A stretch of DNA of 64,000 nt from Siphonodentalium dalli. Taxonomy: Eukaryota; Mollusca; Scaphopoda; Gadilida; Siphonodentaliidae. A model generated the notes under the pieces. It saw nothing but the letters and a program-made list of their open reading frames with translations, was not told the DNA's origin and searched no databases. Below, piece by piece: positions 12,233 through 23,959 of the stretch. The position numbers were made by a program, and so were the translations under genes. The DNA is taken from assembly GCA_032622095.1 (NCBI GenBank), contig CP136063.1:34696106-34760105 (forward strand). Direction: 5' to 3'. Position 1 is the stretch's first letter; every line of letters starts with the position of its first letter.

Positions 12233-13336
12233 TTAACTCTTTCACTGCCACTCAGCACCACAGACGGATTCCCCACTGCCAAGCATACAATACATGTATA
12301 CAATGTATAGAATACATTATGGGCGTATAATAAGTAACATAGGGTATCTCAAGTATCGCTTGGAATAATGTGTTGAAACTTCATATGTGACTAGACATAG
12401 GCATCGCAAGTTCTAACAACTCACGCCACCACCATAGAGGTCACTTGACCTTGGCGGCCATCTTGGTTTACACACTAATAGCTGTGTTTTATGCCTATTC
12501 ATGCATATACCTGTATGGGTATATATGGGTGCTATCGAAGCAGAAAATTGCCAGAAATTGGTCATTCTCAACATTTATTTATCACGTTAGTTGTCATTTT
12601 TCAGAGAGGGACCCATACCCGTACAAAATGTGCTATATATACCCAAATTTGAATAGGTCACGTGACCGTGGTGATTACCACGAACTTATGCGTGAGTGGT
12701 CACATATACCATGTACACACATGTATAGGTGCGGGTATTGCATTAACATTTCAATATATCGTAAATGTCTGACTTCTGTTGTTGGACCATATAGACATGT
12801 TGCATTGTTGGAGCCACATAGGCCACCTCAAATTGGTCACGTGACCTTGGTGGCCATCTTGGATCTACATATAACACTAGTATGGCTGTATGTTTTGGGT
12901 GTTTTCCGACTTCATAATTTTATAAGCATTTGATGAACATACCATATTATGTAGGTTGTTGTATTTGAGTTTCCATTTTATATTATTGGTAAAAATATGA
13001 TAGCTTGAGATACACACGTGACCTATGAAAAGACCACGTGACCATGACATCACCAAGTGCCCTTATATAACGGTTCGCGTTATATAGTCCTATATACAGA
13101 GAATGCCTCTTATCTGCACAATCTCACAGTTTCCTAGTGTTATATAGTCTGGAACTTATAAAAATGTCAAGTATGTACCCATCACTGGAACTCATATGCG
13201 TCATATTCGCTGGACGGCCATATTTACAACACATGTACCCGTCCTGCTGTCAGCATGTACCCGATTTCGACTCAAGTCGCTATCGGCAGTGTATGGGTAA
13301 TTCGACTGTAGTCGCGATCGGCAGTGAAAGAGTTAA
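12233..13336. mobile_element. 1.1 kb TTAA-flanked non-autonomous element
   Basis: The ends are TTAACTCTTTCACTGCC and GGCAGTGAAAGAGTTAA, a perfect inverted pair bounded by TTAA. The inside has no recognisable transposase. It carries GGTCACTTGACCTTGGCGGC near 12440 and GGTCACGTGACCTTGGTGGC near 12836, a duplicated block with GTCACGTGAC palindromes. It also has several GGTATATATGG-like stretches. A 162-codon open frame at 12445-12933 lies across these repeats and has no features of a real protein. Confidence 0.75.
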
Positions 13337-13439
13337 ATATTGCGTTCACATCACACGACTGATTTTTACTGACTTTGTGAATTTTGTAAATCGCAACATG
13401 GTCGTCCTCAAAATGGAGGCCAACAGATTGAAACCATCT

Positions 13440-13582
13440 GATAACAAAAACATTTCAGATGGTTTCAAGTTTTGAAACTACGATACACTTTGTCACGATA
13501 CGATATGTATCACAAATTCACGATACTTGACCAACAATATGATATGTATCACGATAGTGACTATATGCAAAAACCATTAAAT
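13440..13582. repeat. ATCGTGATACGTATC-type degenerate repeat
   Basis: Repeated short motifs of the form CACGATACGATATGTATCAC. The same kind of sequence forms the right end of the hAT element at 40958-41807. This is probably the remnant of a related element, although no clear termini are visible. Confidence 0.4.
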
Positions 13583-13767
13583 GTCAGCCCACCAATATTA
13601 AACCAAGGTGGTGAAAAATAGTATATTTCAAAAGTTTACTTTGTTGGGTGGGTTCTTCGACTCGAAATGAACTTTGTTGGGTGCACGGGTTCCTCGACTC
13701 GAATCAATTATTATTTTTTACCCCCGAAGTCAAAGAAATAGCAATTAAGGGGCAAACAATCGGATTC

Positions 13768-14489
13768 TGCATCTTTAACAGATTTTATAATGGCCATGGC
13801 ATTCATCTTTAACAGATTTTATAATGGCCATGGCATGCATCTTTAACAGATTTTATAATGGCCATGGGATGCATCTTTAACAGATTTTATAATGGCCATG
13901 GCATGCATCTTTAACAGATTTTATAATGGCCATGGCATGCATCTTTAACAGATTTTATAATGGCCATGGCATGCATCTTTAACAGATTTTATAATGGCCA
14001 TGGAATGCATCTTTAACAGATTTTATAATGGCCATGGCATGCATCTTTAACAGATTTTATAATGGCCATGGCATGCATCTTTAACAGATTTTATAATGGC
14101 CATGGAATGCATCTTTAACAGATTTTATAATGGCCATGGAATGCATCTTTAACAGATTTTATAATGGCCATGGAATGCATCTTTAACAGATTTTATAATG
14201 GCCATGGAATGCATCTTTAACAGATTTTATAATGGCCATGGCATGCATCTTTAACAGATTTTATAATGGCCATGGCATGCATCTTTAATAGATTTTATAA
14301 TGGCCATGGCATGCATCTTTAACAGATTTTATAATGGCCATGGCATGCATCTTTAACAGATTTTATAATGGCCATGTCATGCATCTTTAACAGATTTTAT
14401 AATGGCCATGGCATGCATCTTTAACAGATTTTATAATGGCCATGGCATGCATCTTTAACAGATTTTATAATGGCCACGGCATTCATCTC
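13768..14489 (+). repeat. 34-bp satellite array A (about 21 units)
   Basis: The unit reads TGCATCTTTAACAG followed by ATTTTATAATGGCCATGGCA. The units are nearly identical and vary mainly at the base after CATGG (A or C here, rarely T/C). The last units change to GGCCACGGCATTCATC, which marks the array edge. ATGCAT and GGCCATGG are self-complementary sub-motifs. Confidence 0.97.
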
Positions 14490-14780
14490 AAGTTCAACGA
14501 CATGTAGTTGCTGGAATTTCTGTTTATATCTGTAAATAACTCGTTATTGATTGGCACTTGTTTCATTCATTTCATTCGAAATTTTATAATTTATATGTAC
14601 ATTTAAAACGTCATCGTATGTTAAAACCACAACATTTAACGATGTATCGATATATGGATATATGCACTTTTGTGGTAAGTAGGTTAGCTTTTTACATTCT
14701 GCGATATGTAACTGATATAATAAGCTATTAAAGGTAGACAATCCGATAAATATTTCTTTAAATTTAAATTTAAAGACGCT

Positions 14781-14992
14781 AAAATTCGTTGAACAAAATG
14801 TTGATAATTAACACGTTTTTTCTCTCGAAATTTTATATCATAGTTGACAGTGTTTAGCATTATTTTTTGCCATTTACTAATTAATGGATTCTGATATTAT
14901 ATCACTAATTAGAATTTAAACACTGTCAACTATGATATAAAATTTCGAGAGAAAAAACGTGTTAATTATCAACATTTTGTTCAACGAATTTT
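14781..14992. repeat. Palindrome with 75-bp arms in the duplicated intron-like segment
   Basis: The left arm 14781-14855 (AAAATTCGTTGAACAAAATG at its start) is the reverse complement of 14918-14992, with a 62-bp loop. In the sister copy at 19390-19545 only the right arm exists. There the loop sequence is present in the opposite orientation. Confidence 0.9.
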
Positions 14993-15094
14993 AGTTCAAC
15001 GAATATTGACCGAATTGTCAAAATATTTCATATAATTATAAAGCAACCCTGGGAATTAGCCTAGGCAATGCCTAGGTAAAACTTAACTCTTTGT

Positions 15095-18000
15095 CAGCCC
15101 GCCAATATTAAACCAAGGTGGTGAAAAATAGCATATTTCAAAAGTTTACTTTGTTGGGTGGGTGATTCCTCGACTCGAAATGAACTTTGTTGGGTGCACG
15201 GGTTCCTCGACTTGAATCAATTATTTTTTACCCCCGAAGCCAAAGAAATAGCAATTAAGGGGCATTCAATCAGATTATGCATCTTTAACAGATTTTATAA
15301 TGGCCATGGAATGCATCTTTAACAGATTTTATAATGGCCATGGAATGCATCTTTAACAGATTTTATAATGGCCATGGAATGCATCTTTAACAGATTTTAT
15401 AATGGCCATGGCATGCATCTTTAACAGATTTTATAATGGCCATGGAATGCATCTTTAACAGATTTTATAATGGCCATGGAATGCATCTTTAACAGATTTT
15501 ATAATGGCCATGGCATGCATCTTTAACAGATTTTATAATGGCCATGGAATGCATCTTTAACAGATTTTATAATGGCCATGGCATGCATCTTTAACAGATT
15601 TTATAATGGCCATGGAATGCATCTTTAACAGATTTTATAATGGCCATGGCATGCATCTTTAACAGATTTTATAATGGCCATGGAATGCATCTTTAACAGA
15701 TTTTATAATGGCCATGGCATGCATCTTTAACAGATTTTATAATGGCCATGGAATGCATCTTTAACAGATTTTATAATGGCCATGGAATGCATCTTTAACA
15801 GATTTTATAATGGCCATGGAATGCATCTTTAACAGATTTTATAATGGCCATGGAATGCATCTTTAATAGATTTTATAATGGCCATGGCATGCATCTTTAA
15901 CAGATTTTATAATGGCCATGGCATGCATCTTTAACAGATTTTATAATGGCCATGGCATGCATCTTTAACAGATTTTATAATGGCCATGGCATGCATCTTT
16001 AATAGATTTTATAATGGCCATGGTATGCATCTTTAACAGATTTTATAATGGCCATGGTATGCATCTTTAACAGATTTTATAATGGCCATGGTATGCATCT
16101 TTAACAGATTTTATAATGGCCATGGTATGCATCTTTAACAGATTTTATAATGGCCATGGTATGCATCTTTAACAGATTTTATAATGGCCATGGCATGCAT
16201 CTTTAACAGATTTTATAATGGCCATGGCATGCATCTTTAACAGATTTTATAATGGCCATGGTATGCATCTTTAACAGATTTTATAATGGCCATGGTATGC
16301 ATCTTTAACAGATTTTATAATGGCCATGGCATGCATCTTTAACAGATTTTATAATGGCCATGGCATGCATCTTTAACAGATTTTATAATGGCCATGGCAT
16401 GCATCTTTAACAGATTTTATAATGGCCATGGTATGCATCTTTAACAGATTTTATAATGGCCATGGTATGCATCTTTAACAGATTTTATAATGGCCATGGC
16501 ATGCATCTTTAACAGATTTTATAATGGCCATGTCATGCATCTTTAACAGATTTTATAATGGCCACGGCATTCATCTTTAACAGATTTTATAATGGCCATG
16601 TCATGCATCTTTAACAGATTTTATAATGGCCATGGTATGCATCTTTAACAGATTTTATAATGGCCATGGAATGCATCTTTAACAGATTTTATAATGGCCA
16701 TGGTATGCATCTTTAACAGATTTTATAATGGCCATGGCATGCATCTTTAACAGATTTTATAATGGCCATGGTATGCATCTTTAACAGATTTTATAATGGC
16801 CATGGAATGCATCTTTAACAGATTTTATAATGGCCATGGTATGCATCTTTAACAGATTTTATAATGGCCATGGCATGCATCTTTAACAGATTTTATAATG
16901 GCCATGGTATGCATCTTTAACAGATTTTATAATGGCCATGGTATGCATCTTTAACAGATTTTATAATGGCCATGGTATGCATCTTTAACAGATTTTATAA
17001 TGGCCATGGTATGCATCTTTAACAGATTTTATAATGGCCATGGTATGCATCTTTAACAGATTTTATAATGGCCATGGTATGCATCTTTAACAGATTTTAT
17101 AATGGCCATGGTATGCATCTTTAACAGATTTTATAATGGCCATGGTATGCATCTTTAACAGATTTTATAATGGCCATGGTATGCATCTTTAACAGATTTT
17201 ATAATGGCCATGGTATGCATCTTTAACAGATTTTATAATGGCCATGGTATGCATCTTTAACAGATTTTATAATGGCCATGGTATGCATCTTTAACAGATT
17301 TTATAATGGCCATGGTATGCATCTTTAACAGATTTTATAATGGCCATGGTATGCATCTTTAACAGATTTTATAATGGCCATGGTATGCATCTTTAACAGA
17401 TTTTATAATGGCCATGGTATGCATCTTTAACAGATTTTATAATGGCCATGGTATGCATCTTTAACAGATTTTATAATGGCCATGGTATGCATCTTTAACA
17501 GATTTTATAATGGCCATGGTATGCATCTTTAACAGATTTTATAATGGCCATGGTATGCATCTTTAACAGATTTTATAATGGCCATGGTATGCATCTTTAA
17601 CAGATTTTATAATGGCCATGGCATGCATCTTTAACAGATTTTATAATGGCCATGGTATGCATCTTTAACAGATTTTATAATGGCCATGGTATGCATCTTT
17701 AACAGATTTTATAATGGCCATGGTATGCATCTTTAACAGATTTTATAATGGCCATGGTATGCATCTTTAACAGATTTTATAATGGCCATGGCATGCATCT
17801 TTAACAGATTTTATAATGGCCATGTCATGCATCTTTAACAGATTTTATAATGGCCATGGTATGCATCTTTAACAGATTTTATAATGGCCATGGTATGCAT
17901 CTTTAACAGATTTTATAATGGCCATGGTATGCATCTTTAACAGATTTTATAATGGCCATGGTATGCATCTTTAACAGATTTTATAATGGCCATGGCATGC

Positions 18001-19570
18001 ATCTTTAACAGATTTTATAATGGCCATGTCATGCATCTTTAACAGATTTTATAATGGCCATGTCATGCATCTTTAACAGATTTTATAATGGCCATGGCAT
18101 GCATCTTTAACAGATTTTATAATGGCCATGTCATGCATCTTTAACAGATTTTATAATGGCCATGGCATGCATCTTTAACAGATTTTATAATGGCCATGTC
18201 ATGCATCTTTAACAGATTTTATAATGGCCATGGTATGCATCTTTAACAGATTTTATAATGGCCATGGTATGCATCTTTAACAGATTTTATAATGGCCATG
18301 GTATGCATCTTTAACAGATTTTATAATGGCCATGGTATGCATCTTTAACAGATTTTATAATGGCCATGGTATGCATCTTTAACAGATTTTATAATGGCCA
18401 TGGTATGCATCTTTAACAGATTTTATAATGGCCATGGCATGCATCTTTAACAGATTTTATAATGGCCATGTCATGCATCTTTAACAGATTTTATAATGGC
18501 CATGTCATGCATCTTTAACAGATTTTATAATGGCCATGGTATGCATCTTTAACAGATTTTATAATGGCCATGGCATGCATCTTTAACAGATTTTATAATG
18601 GCCATGGCATGCATCTTTAACAGATTTTATAATGGCCATGTCATGCATCTTTAACAGATTTTATAATGGCCATGTCATGCATCTTTAACAGATTTTATAA
18701 TGGCCATGTCATGCATCTTTAACAGATTTTATAATGGCCACGGCATGCATCTTTAACAGATTTTATAATGGCCACGGCATTCATCTCAAGTTCAACGACA
18801 TGTAGTTGCTGGAATTTCTGTTTATATCTGTAAATAACTCGTTATTGATTGGCACTTGTTTCATTCATTTCATTCGAAATTTTATAATTTATATGTACAT
18901 TTAAAACGTCATCGTATGTTAAAACCACAACATTTAACGATGTATCGATATATGGAATGTTTGTTCTAAGATTCGTTCCATATTATGCCACCATTCCATT
19001 TTAGGCCGGCGCCAAATTGGAACCGCAGCTTGGAATCTAGCCGCCAAAATTAATTGGAATTCTGTTTACACATCTCAGTCTGTCTAGTTTATTTTTCGAA
19101 ATGAGCCACTATGCGCTTGTGCATTTCACGAAAAGCAATTAATATTCTGCTGTTGAGTCAAATGAAATACTCTGTGGAGAAAATGAGCCCTACAACAACG
19201 AAACATGGGACTTTTCAAAGACTAGAGAAATCATTTGGAAGCAATGGAAAACCGGGAAAATTAGCAAACATGCCGGGAAAGTCTTGCACTTTTGTGGTAA
19301 GTAGGTTAGCTTTTTACATTCTGTGATATGTAACTGATATAATAAGCTATTAAAGGTAGACAATCCGATAAATATTTCTTCAAATTTAAATTTAAAGACG
19401 CTCTAAATTCTAATTAGTGATTTAATATCAGAATCCATTAATTAGTAAATGGCAAAAAATAATGCTAAACACTGTCGACTATGATATAAAATTTCGAGAG
19501 AAAAAACGTGTTAATTATCAACATTTTGTTCAATGAATTTTAGTTCAACGAATTTTGACCGAATTGTTTT
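15095..19570 (+). repeat. Segmental duplication, copy 2 (carries the long satellite array)
   Basis: Same left flank as copy 1 (GTCAGCCCGCCAATATTAAA), the same right flank after the array (18787-18957) and the same CACTTTTGTGGTAAGTAGG donor region at 19286. Differences are the array length, the 18957-19290 exon segment and the reversed palindrome loop. Copy 2 looks closer to the ancestral gene structure. Confidence 0.85.
15277..18786 (+). repeat. 34-bp satellite array B (about 103 units)
   Basis: Same unit as array A over about 3.5 kb. The variable base after CATGG is mostly A in the first ~600 bp, mostly T in the middle (about 16020-17980) and mixed C/T further on. A second variant, CATGTCATGC, is concentrated in the last kilobase. 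This regional clustering indicates local expansion rather than uniform homogenisation. No open frame of note exists. Confidence 0.97.
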
Positions 19571-19796
19571 TATCTTCTCTTCAGATGACCGACAAGCATT
19601 GGTGGACATTATAAAACAACTAACAAATCATAATAAAAGGTTGGCCGACCACAGTGTCCCCCGAAAACGTGGCAAGTCGACGCCGCTTTGTTAAAGAAAT
19701 TAAATGAAAGTGTCAACGACACTGTAGCTCAACTTGGAAAGGGAAAAATTTCAAGTGTTACAGTCAATGGAGTGATTAGGAATGTGGAAAGTTGAA
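19099..19796 (+). pseudogene. N-terminal exons of a BEN-type gene, broken
   Basis: From the ATG at 19100 the plus strand reads SHYALVHFTKSN, then a TAA stop, then YSAVESNEIL and a lysine/tryptophan-rich stretch ending GKVLHF just before a donor (TTTGTG|GTAAGT, exon end 19296). An acceptor at 19583-19584 (CTTCTCTTCAG) precedes DDRQALVDIIKQLTNHNKRL. After a frameshift comes LLKKLNESVNDTVAQLGKG. A YALVHF-type opening and a basic KxxVLHFG stretch occur in invertebrate proteins that end in a BEN domain. A BEN-like exon lies in the same orientation at 35402. The stop and frameshift mark this copy as broken. Confidence 0.45.
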
Positions 19797-19824
19797 AGGC
19801 CTACTAGTTATGGAAATAGTAAAA

Positions 19825-21020
19825 TCCAAGATGGCTGCTGGCAGTCATGTTTTTTGGCCGAATAACCCCAAAAAGACTCGTTCCCATCTACATGTCATTG
19901 TTAACAGCAGCACCTGTAGCCCGCGCCAATGGATTGAATTTTGAAATGCAAGATGGCCACTGGCAGCCATGTTTTTATGCCGAATGACCCCAAAATGACT
20001 CATTCCCATCTACATGTCATGTCAACATTCCTGAGAAATTTCATAAAGATCAGACCAAAGGTACGACCTGTAGCCCGCACCAAAGAATTTAGTCATGCAA
20101 AGAGTAAAATCCAAGATGACTGTTGGCGGCCATATTTTGTGAACGAACGATCCCAAAATGACTCGTTCCCATCTACAAGTCAATATTAACATCCATGACA
20201 AATTTCATGATGATCAGACAAGCAGTACGACCTGTAGCCCATGGCAATGGATTGAATTTTGAAATCCAAGATGGCCGTGGGCGGCCATGTTTTTTTGGCC
20301 GAATGACCCCAAAATGACTCGTTCCCATCTACATGTCATTGTTAACATCCATGCAAAATTTCATGATGATCAGACAAGCAGTACGACCTGTAACCAGTGC
20401 CAATGGATTAAATTTTGAAATCCAAGATGGCCGCTGGCAGCCATGTTTTTATGCCGAATGACCCCAAAATGACTCATTCCCATCTACATGTCAATGTCAA
20501 CATTCCTGACAAATTTCATTAAGATCAGACCAAAGGTACAACCTGTAGCCCGCACCAAAGAATTTAGTCATGCAAAGAGTAAATTCCAAGATGGCTGCTG
20601 GCGGCCATGTTTTTCGGCCGAACAGCCTCAAAATGACTCATTCCCATCAACATGTCAGTGTTAACATCCATGACAAATTTCATGAACTTCCGACCAACGC
20701 AACGACCTGTAGCCCACGCCAAAGGATTTAGTGATGCAAAGAGTAAAATCCAAGATGGCTGTTGGTGGCCATGTTTTTTGGCCGAACGACCCCGAAATCA
20801 CTCGTTCCCATCTACATGTCAATATTAATATACATGACAAATTTCATGATGATCAGACGAACAGTACGACCTGTAGCCCGCGCCAATGGATTGAATTTTG
20901 AAATCCAAGATGGCCACCAGCGGCCATGTTTTTTGGCCGAATGACCCCAAAATGACTCGTTCCCATCTACATGTCAATGTCAACATTCATGACAAATTTC
21001 ATAAAGATCAGACCAAAGAC
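19825..21020 (+). repeat. Tandem ~155 bp CCAAGATGGC repeats (second array)
   Basis: About eight units of the repeat also seen at 1-242 and 4545-5300. Landmarks are GCGGCCATGTTTTTTGGCCG, ATGACTCGTTCCCATCTACA and TACGACCTGTAGCCC. Short open frames in it only read through the repeat. Confidence 0.9.
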
Positions 21021-21024
21021 TAAA

Positions 21025-21480
21025 GTTTTTTTTAGTGCGACGACTTATTTTTTATTTATTTAACGGGTTATAAATAGAGGATCTCAAACGAGTTACTATT
21101 TTATACGGAATTTATCAACCGAGTTCACTAAATTCTATTTGAGCCGAGGTTTACCGAGGCTCAAATAGAATTTAGTGGACGAGGTTGATAAATTACGTAT
21201 AAAATAGAACGAGTTTGAGATACTTTTTATCACATGATCATATAATCGCTAAAATTTTATCGAAAACAACAATTAACTGCAGCCAGCTATCATTGTCCCA
21301 AAGAGCAGCGTGACGTCATTGCACGCGACGATATTACACGTGTCTATTATGCTCGAATATTACATCGGAAAATAGTGCTAATCATGTGATAAATAATTAT
21401 ATGGAATATGTATATATATAGTGAAAAATGTATATTTTGTTAAGCACTGTGATTTAAAAAATAAAACCCCACAGAATGAC
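21025..21480 (+). pseudogene. 3' intron-side fragment of the duplicated OB-fold gene exon (copy A)
   Basis: Starts TTTTTTTTAGTGCGACGACT and ends AAAATAAAACCCCACAGAAT, matching 37993-38115 and 22540-22640. It is interrupted by a fold-back element between GGTTATAAAT and AATTATATGGAAT. The intact copies show that these two parts are normally adjacent. No coding part of the exon remains here. Confidence 0.7.
21075..21391. mobile_element. Fold-back MITE inserted in copy A
   Basis: A palindrome with arms of about 65 bp (21080-21146 against 21158-21225, sharing CTCAAATAGAATTTAGTG) is followed by ~165 bp ending ATCATGTGATAAATAA. Comparison with the uninterrupted sequence at 38028-38045 shows it as an insertion, with ATAAAT on both sides as the likely target duplication. 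It is non-coding. Confidence 0.7.
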
Positions 21481-21802
21481 GATATCTCGGACAAGAAACA
21501 AGTCGCCCAATGTGTTTGAAAATTTATTTGCAAATTTAATTGGTATTGTTTTAGTATTTTTTTTATCAGTCCACGTGACAGTAAATGTTTGGTGTCGGGC
21601 CATACGCGCTCATTATATATTCGGTATTTGATTGTAATTGTCTACCAGTTTGGTGATCAGATTGAGTTTGTCCGAGTGATAGGGGCCGGGCGAATATGAT
21701 AATTTATGCATGCGTGATCACGTGGCTACATGAAAACAAGGCTTTGGCAGAATCCGAGGAGAAAGAAAGATGGTGACGATTACTTTGCGATGCTTGAACG
21801 AA

Positions 21803-22345
21803 TTAACCCTTTATAGAGCCCCACATAGACTGGAGCAGACGACACTCTGCAGTGCATGCTTCTATCTGTGGGATAAATCTCTCCTTTTAACCCTTTACCC
21901 AACAAACCGGCCAAAAACGCCCAAATAAAGCTTCAACAGCCTAACATATCTTCGGTCTGTCTCAATAACACCATACAAATATGGATATCATTGGAACCGG
22001 TTCACTGACCACATTGTGATGGTTACAGTTATGCCCTGTGCCAATGCATTCTCTTATATATGCGAGTCGACCATAGGTCGCCTCGCATATATAAGAGAAT
22101 GCATTGGCCTAAAAAAAAAAAAAAAAAATTTAACACTTTTTACCATTTTTTCTTAGATTCTTTACCAATTTTATAATTTTTTCTTACATTTTTTAGAATA
22201 TTTTTCTACATTCTTTGACAATTTTATCATTTTGAATATGTGTTAAGCCAATGCATTCTCTTATATATGCGAGGCGACCTATGGTCGACTCGCATAAATA
22301 AGAGAATGCATTGGCACAGGGCCCTTCTGTTGGGTAAAGGGTTAA
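21803..22345. mobile_element. TTAA-flanked composite MITE with two hairpin modules
   Basis: The left outer end is TTAACCCTTTATAGAGCCCC. A second left end, TTAACCCTTTACCCAACA, starts at 21887, and the right end is TGTTGGGTAAAGGGTTAA at 22328-22345. The paralogous exon at 37781 has an uninterrupted GAATTAAAAGAAG, so a single TTAA became two: direct evidence of TTAA target duplication. It contains hairpins at 22040-22108 and 22247-22315. The 21815-21872 stretch is a GAGCCCCACA-type stem also found at 48068 and 62293. No transposase is present. Confidence 0.85.
22040..22315. repeat. Pair of 69-bp hairpin modules in mirror orientation
   Basis: The two modules (22040-22108 and 22247-22315) each start GCCAATGCATTCTC and end GAGAATGCATTGGC. 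They face each other across an A/T-rich spacer, and the outer borders read CCCTGTGCC and GGCACAGGG. The unit is therefore an inverted repeat of inverted repeats. Other double copies are at 42024-42228 and 62147-62497. Confidence 0.9.
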
Positions 22346-22852
22346 AAGAAGTCAAAGATTTCAAGATGGGAAACGCGATAACAAAGGAAGGGCAGATCTA
22401 TGATCTTAAGGTTGAATCGGAAGAGCTGGCAGGGAAGTTGGAGAGTGGGAGGGCGTACATCGTCAAAGTGTTTGACATGTACACGTACAGTACGAGCTGC
22501 CACGAGTACTAAAAAATGACAAGACAAGGGTAAATCAAGTTTTTTTAGTGTGACGACTTAATTTATTTTACGGGTTATAAATGATTATATGGAATATATA
22601 TAGTGAAAAATGTAGAATTTGTTAAGCAAAAAAAAAAAAGCGTGCAGAAAGTAAGCAACAAAATTGTTTTTCGCAATTTTTGTTCCTTGGGATAATGGAA
22701 TTTATTTAAGAGTGAAATTTTCGAATATTTACATGTGACCTGATCCAATTTAAAACGTAAAACCAAATAAAATATTTCTTTTAGCAGTCGGCGGGTTATC
22801 TCCAGGGCGAGTTTTACAGTTTTATATGAGAAGTGATTTAGTCTCAAAATAA

Positions 22853-22990
22853 TTAGAGATATCTCCAAATATTTAGAGATATCTCCAAATATTTAGAGAT
22901 ATCTACAAATATTTAGAGATATCTCCAAATATCTCCAAATATTTAGAGATATCTTCAAATATTTAGAGATATCTCCAAATATTTGAGTAT
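22853..22990 (+). repeat. AGAGATATCTCCAAATATTT minisatellite
   Basis: About seven copies of a 20-bp unit containing the palindrome AGATATCT. There are small length changes. It is non-coding. Confidence 0.9.
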
Positions 22991-23009
22991 ATGTTAATTT
23001 GGCTGCATG

Positions 23010-23216
23010 CCCATACACCTAAACATCAAAATGTGAACGAATGGCTTTTAGTGTTCAGATTTGCCGACTATAGTGATATATCGATCGACATCATTCAGTG
23101 TTTTAGCATATTCTACTGATTCAGTTTACTGATCAGTGAAATAGTAGTTCCCGATTTTTCAAGAATGCGGATGTCATCGTCCCGTCGATAAAAACACTAC
23201 TTTTACCAGCAGAAAA
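23010..23216 (+). repeat. ~205 bp tandem repeat, left remnant
   Basis: Shares AAGAATGCGGATGTCATCGT and AAAACACTACTTTTACCAGC with units at 28617-28862 and 35110-35400. The unit is cut at its AGCAGAAAA by the 5.4 kb element that follows. It resumes at 28617 with CAAGTGCAAACTTCTAT. Confidence 0.8.
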
Positions 23217-23575
23217 TATAATTTTTAAAATTAAAATTAGTTTTTCCTCAAGGGAAGCCCGAAACTGAACTATATGGATTATTATCCTCGGCCTTGTGTT
23301 ATCAGGAGGGTTAAAATTTATTGTCCGTTTATTTGCTTACTCCGGACAATCAGCGACTCCGGTCAATCAGCGCTCGGATTAGCCCACGCATGAATGAGTC
23401 CCGTGCAAATCCCGCACTCTTAACAATTCATCTAGCCAGTTTTATTTTTTCCGACTTTTAATAATAAGATTTGCGAGTCGCGGGGTTGGGAATGGCACCG
23501 CCATGGGAGGGATCTATGATAGTTCAGTTTCGGGCTTCCCTTGAGGAAAAACTAATTTTAATTTTAAAAATTATA
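23217..23575. mobile_element. Inverted-repeat unit at the left end of the 5.4 kb element
   Basis: A 57-bp arm at 23217-23273 (includes TTTTTCCTCAAGGGAAGCCC) is the reverse complement of 23519-23575. It is followed directly by TCCGCCAAGGAGAAGCCC, which is the same terminus as the far right end of the big element. Two versions of the TIR start (CCTCAAGGGAAGCCCGAAAC and CCGCCAAGGAGAAGCCCTTC) therefore sit side by side, as if one element inserted into or recombined with the end of a relative. Confidence 0.6.
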
Positions 23576-23959
23576 TTTTTCCGCCAAGGAGAAGCCCTTC
23601 AACTGAACTATATGGATTAGAATGCAAGCCCAGGAGGAGGCAACGAGCAATAAATTTAATATTCCAGTTTGACGGGAATGTACTCTTCCAAACAGATTTC
23701 ATGTAAATGTGATTTAGTCATGAATCAGCTTTGATATGTTATGTGAAAGAGCTCATAAATTCAGATTCCAGCATTGCTCAAGCTTGTACCTCCCCCCTTG
23801 TCTTTTGGAATAAACATCCCAGGCAGTGCCATACCATACGTGCCAGCTACTAGTAGAAACCGAGCAGTAGAGACTTCTTCTTCTGCTGCTTTTTTCTCGT
23901 TTCCTGCGATGAGAGTGATGTCTGTATTTACTATTTATATCTTCCCAAATAGAAAGCGC

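Larger units (their letters stand above)
13583..15020 (+). repeat. Segmental duplication, copy 1 (carries the short satellite array)
   Basis: Begins with GTCAGCCCACCAATATTAAA, then a TTGTTGGGTGGG block, the 34-bp array, a ~170 bp right flank (TTCAACGACATGTAGTTGCT) and CACTTTTGTGGTAAGTAGG. Copy 2 (15095-19570) has the same order of blocks. Copy 1 lacks the exon-like segment that lies at 18957-19290 in copy 2. It also ends before the splice acceptor kept in copy 2. Confidence 0.85.
21770..22529 (+). pseudogene. Duplicated first exon of the OB-fold gene (copy B), interrupted
   Basis: The ATG at 21770 reads MVTITLRCLNE, is cut by TTAA elements (21803-22345), and resumes with LKEVKDFKMGNAITKEGQIY. 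It is nearly identical to the exon at 37781-37984. A 7-base deletion after CACGAG shifts the frame, so the copy ends in CHEY and a stop. The donor AGG|GTAAAT at 22529/22530 is kept. It is a partial duplicate, since no copies of exons 2-4 lie nearby. Confidence 0.75.

Noticed and set aside
12445-12933. 162-codon open frame as a transposase
   Set aside because: It lies over duplicated GGTCACGTGACC blocks in a TTAA element, lacks any DDE-type motif and has low-complexity composition.
13768-18786. The satellite arrays as a CRISPR array
   Set aside because: The 34-bp units are contiguous with no variable spacers, and the surrounding DNA is eukaryotic.
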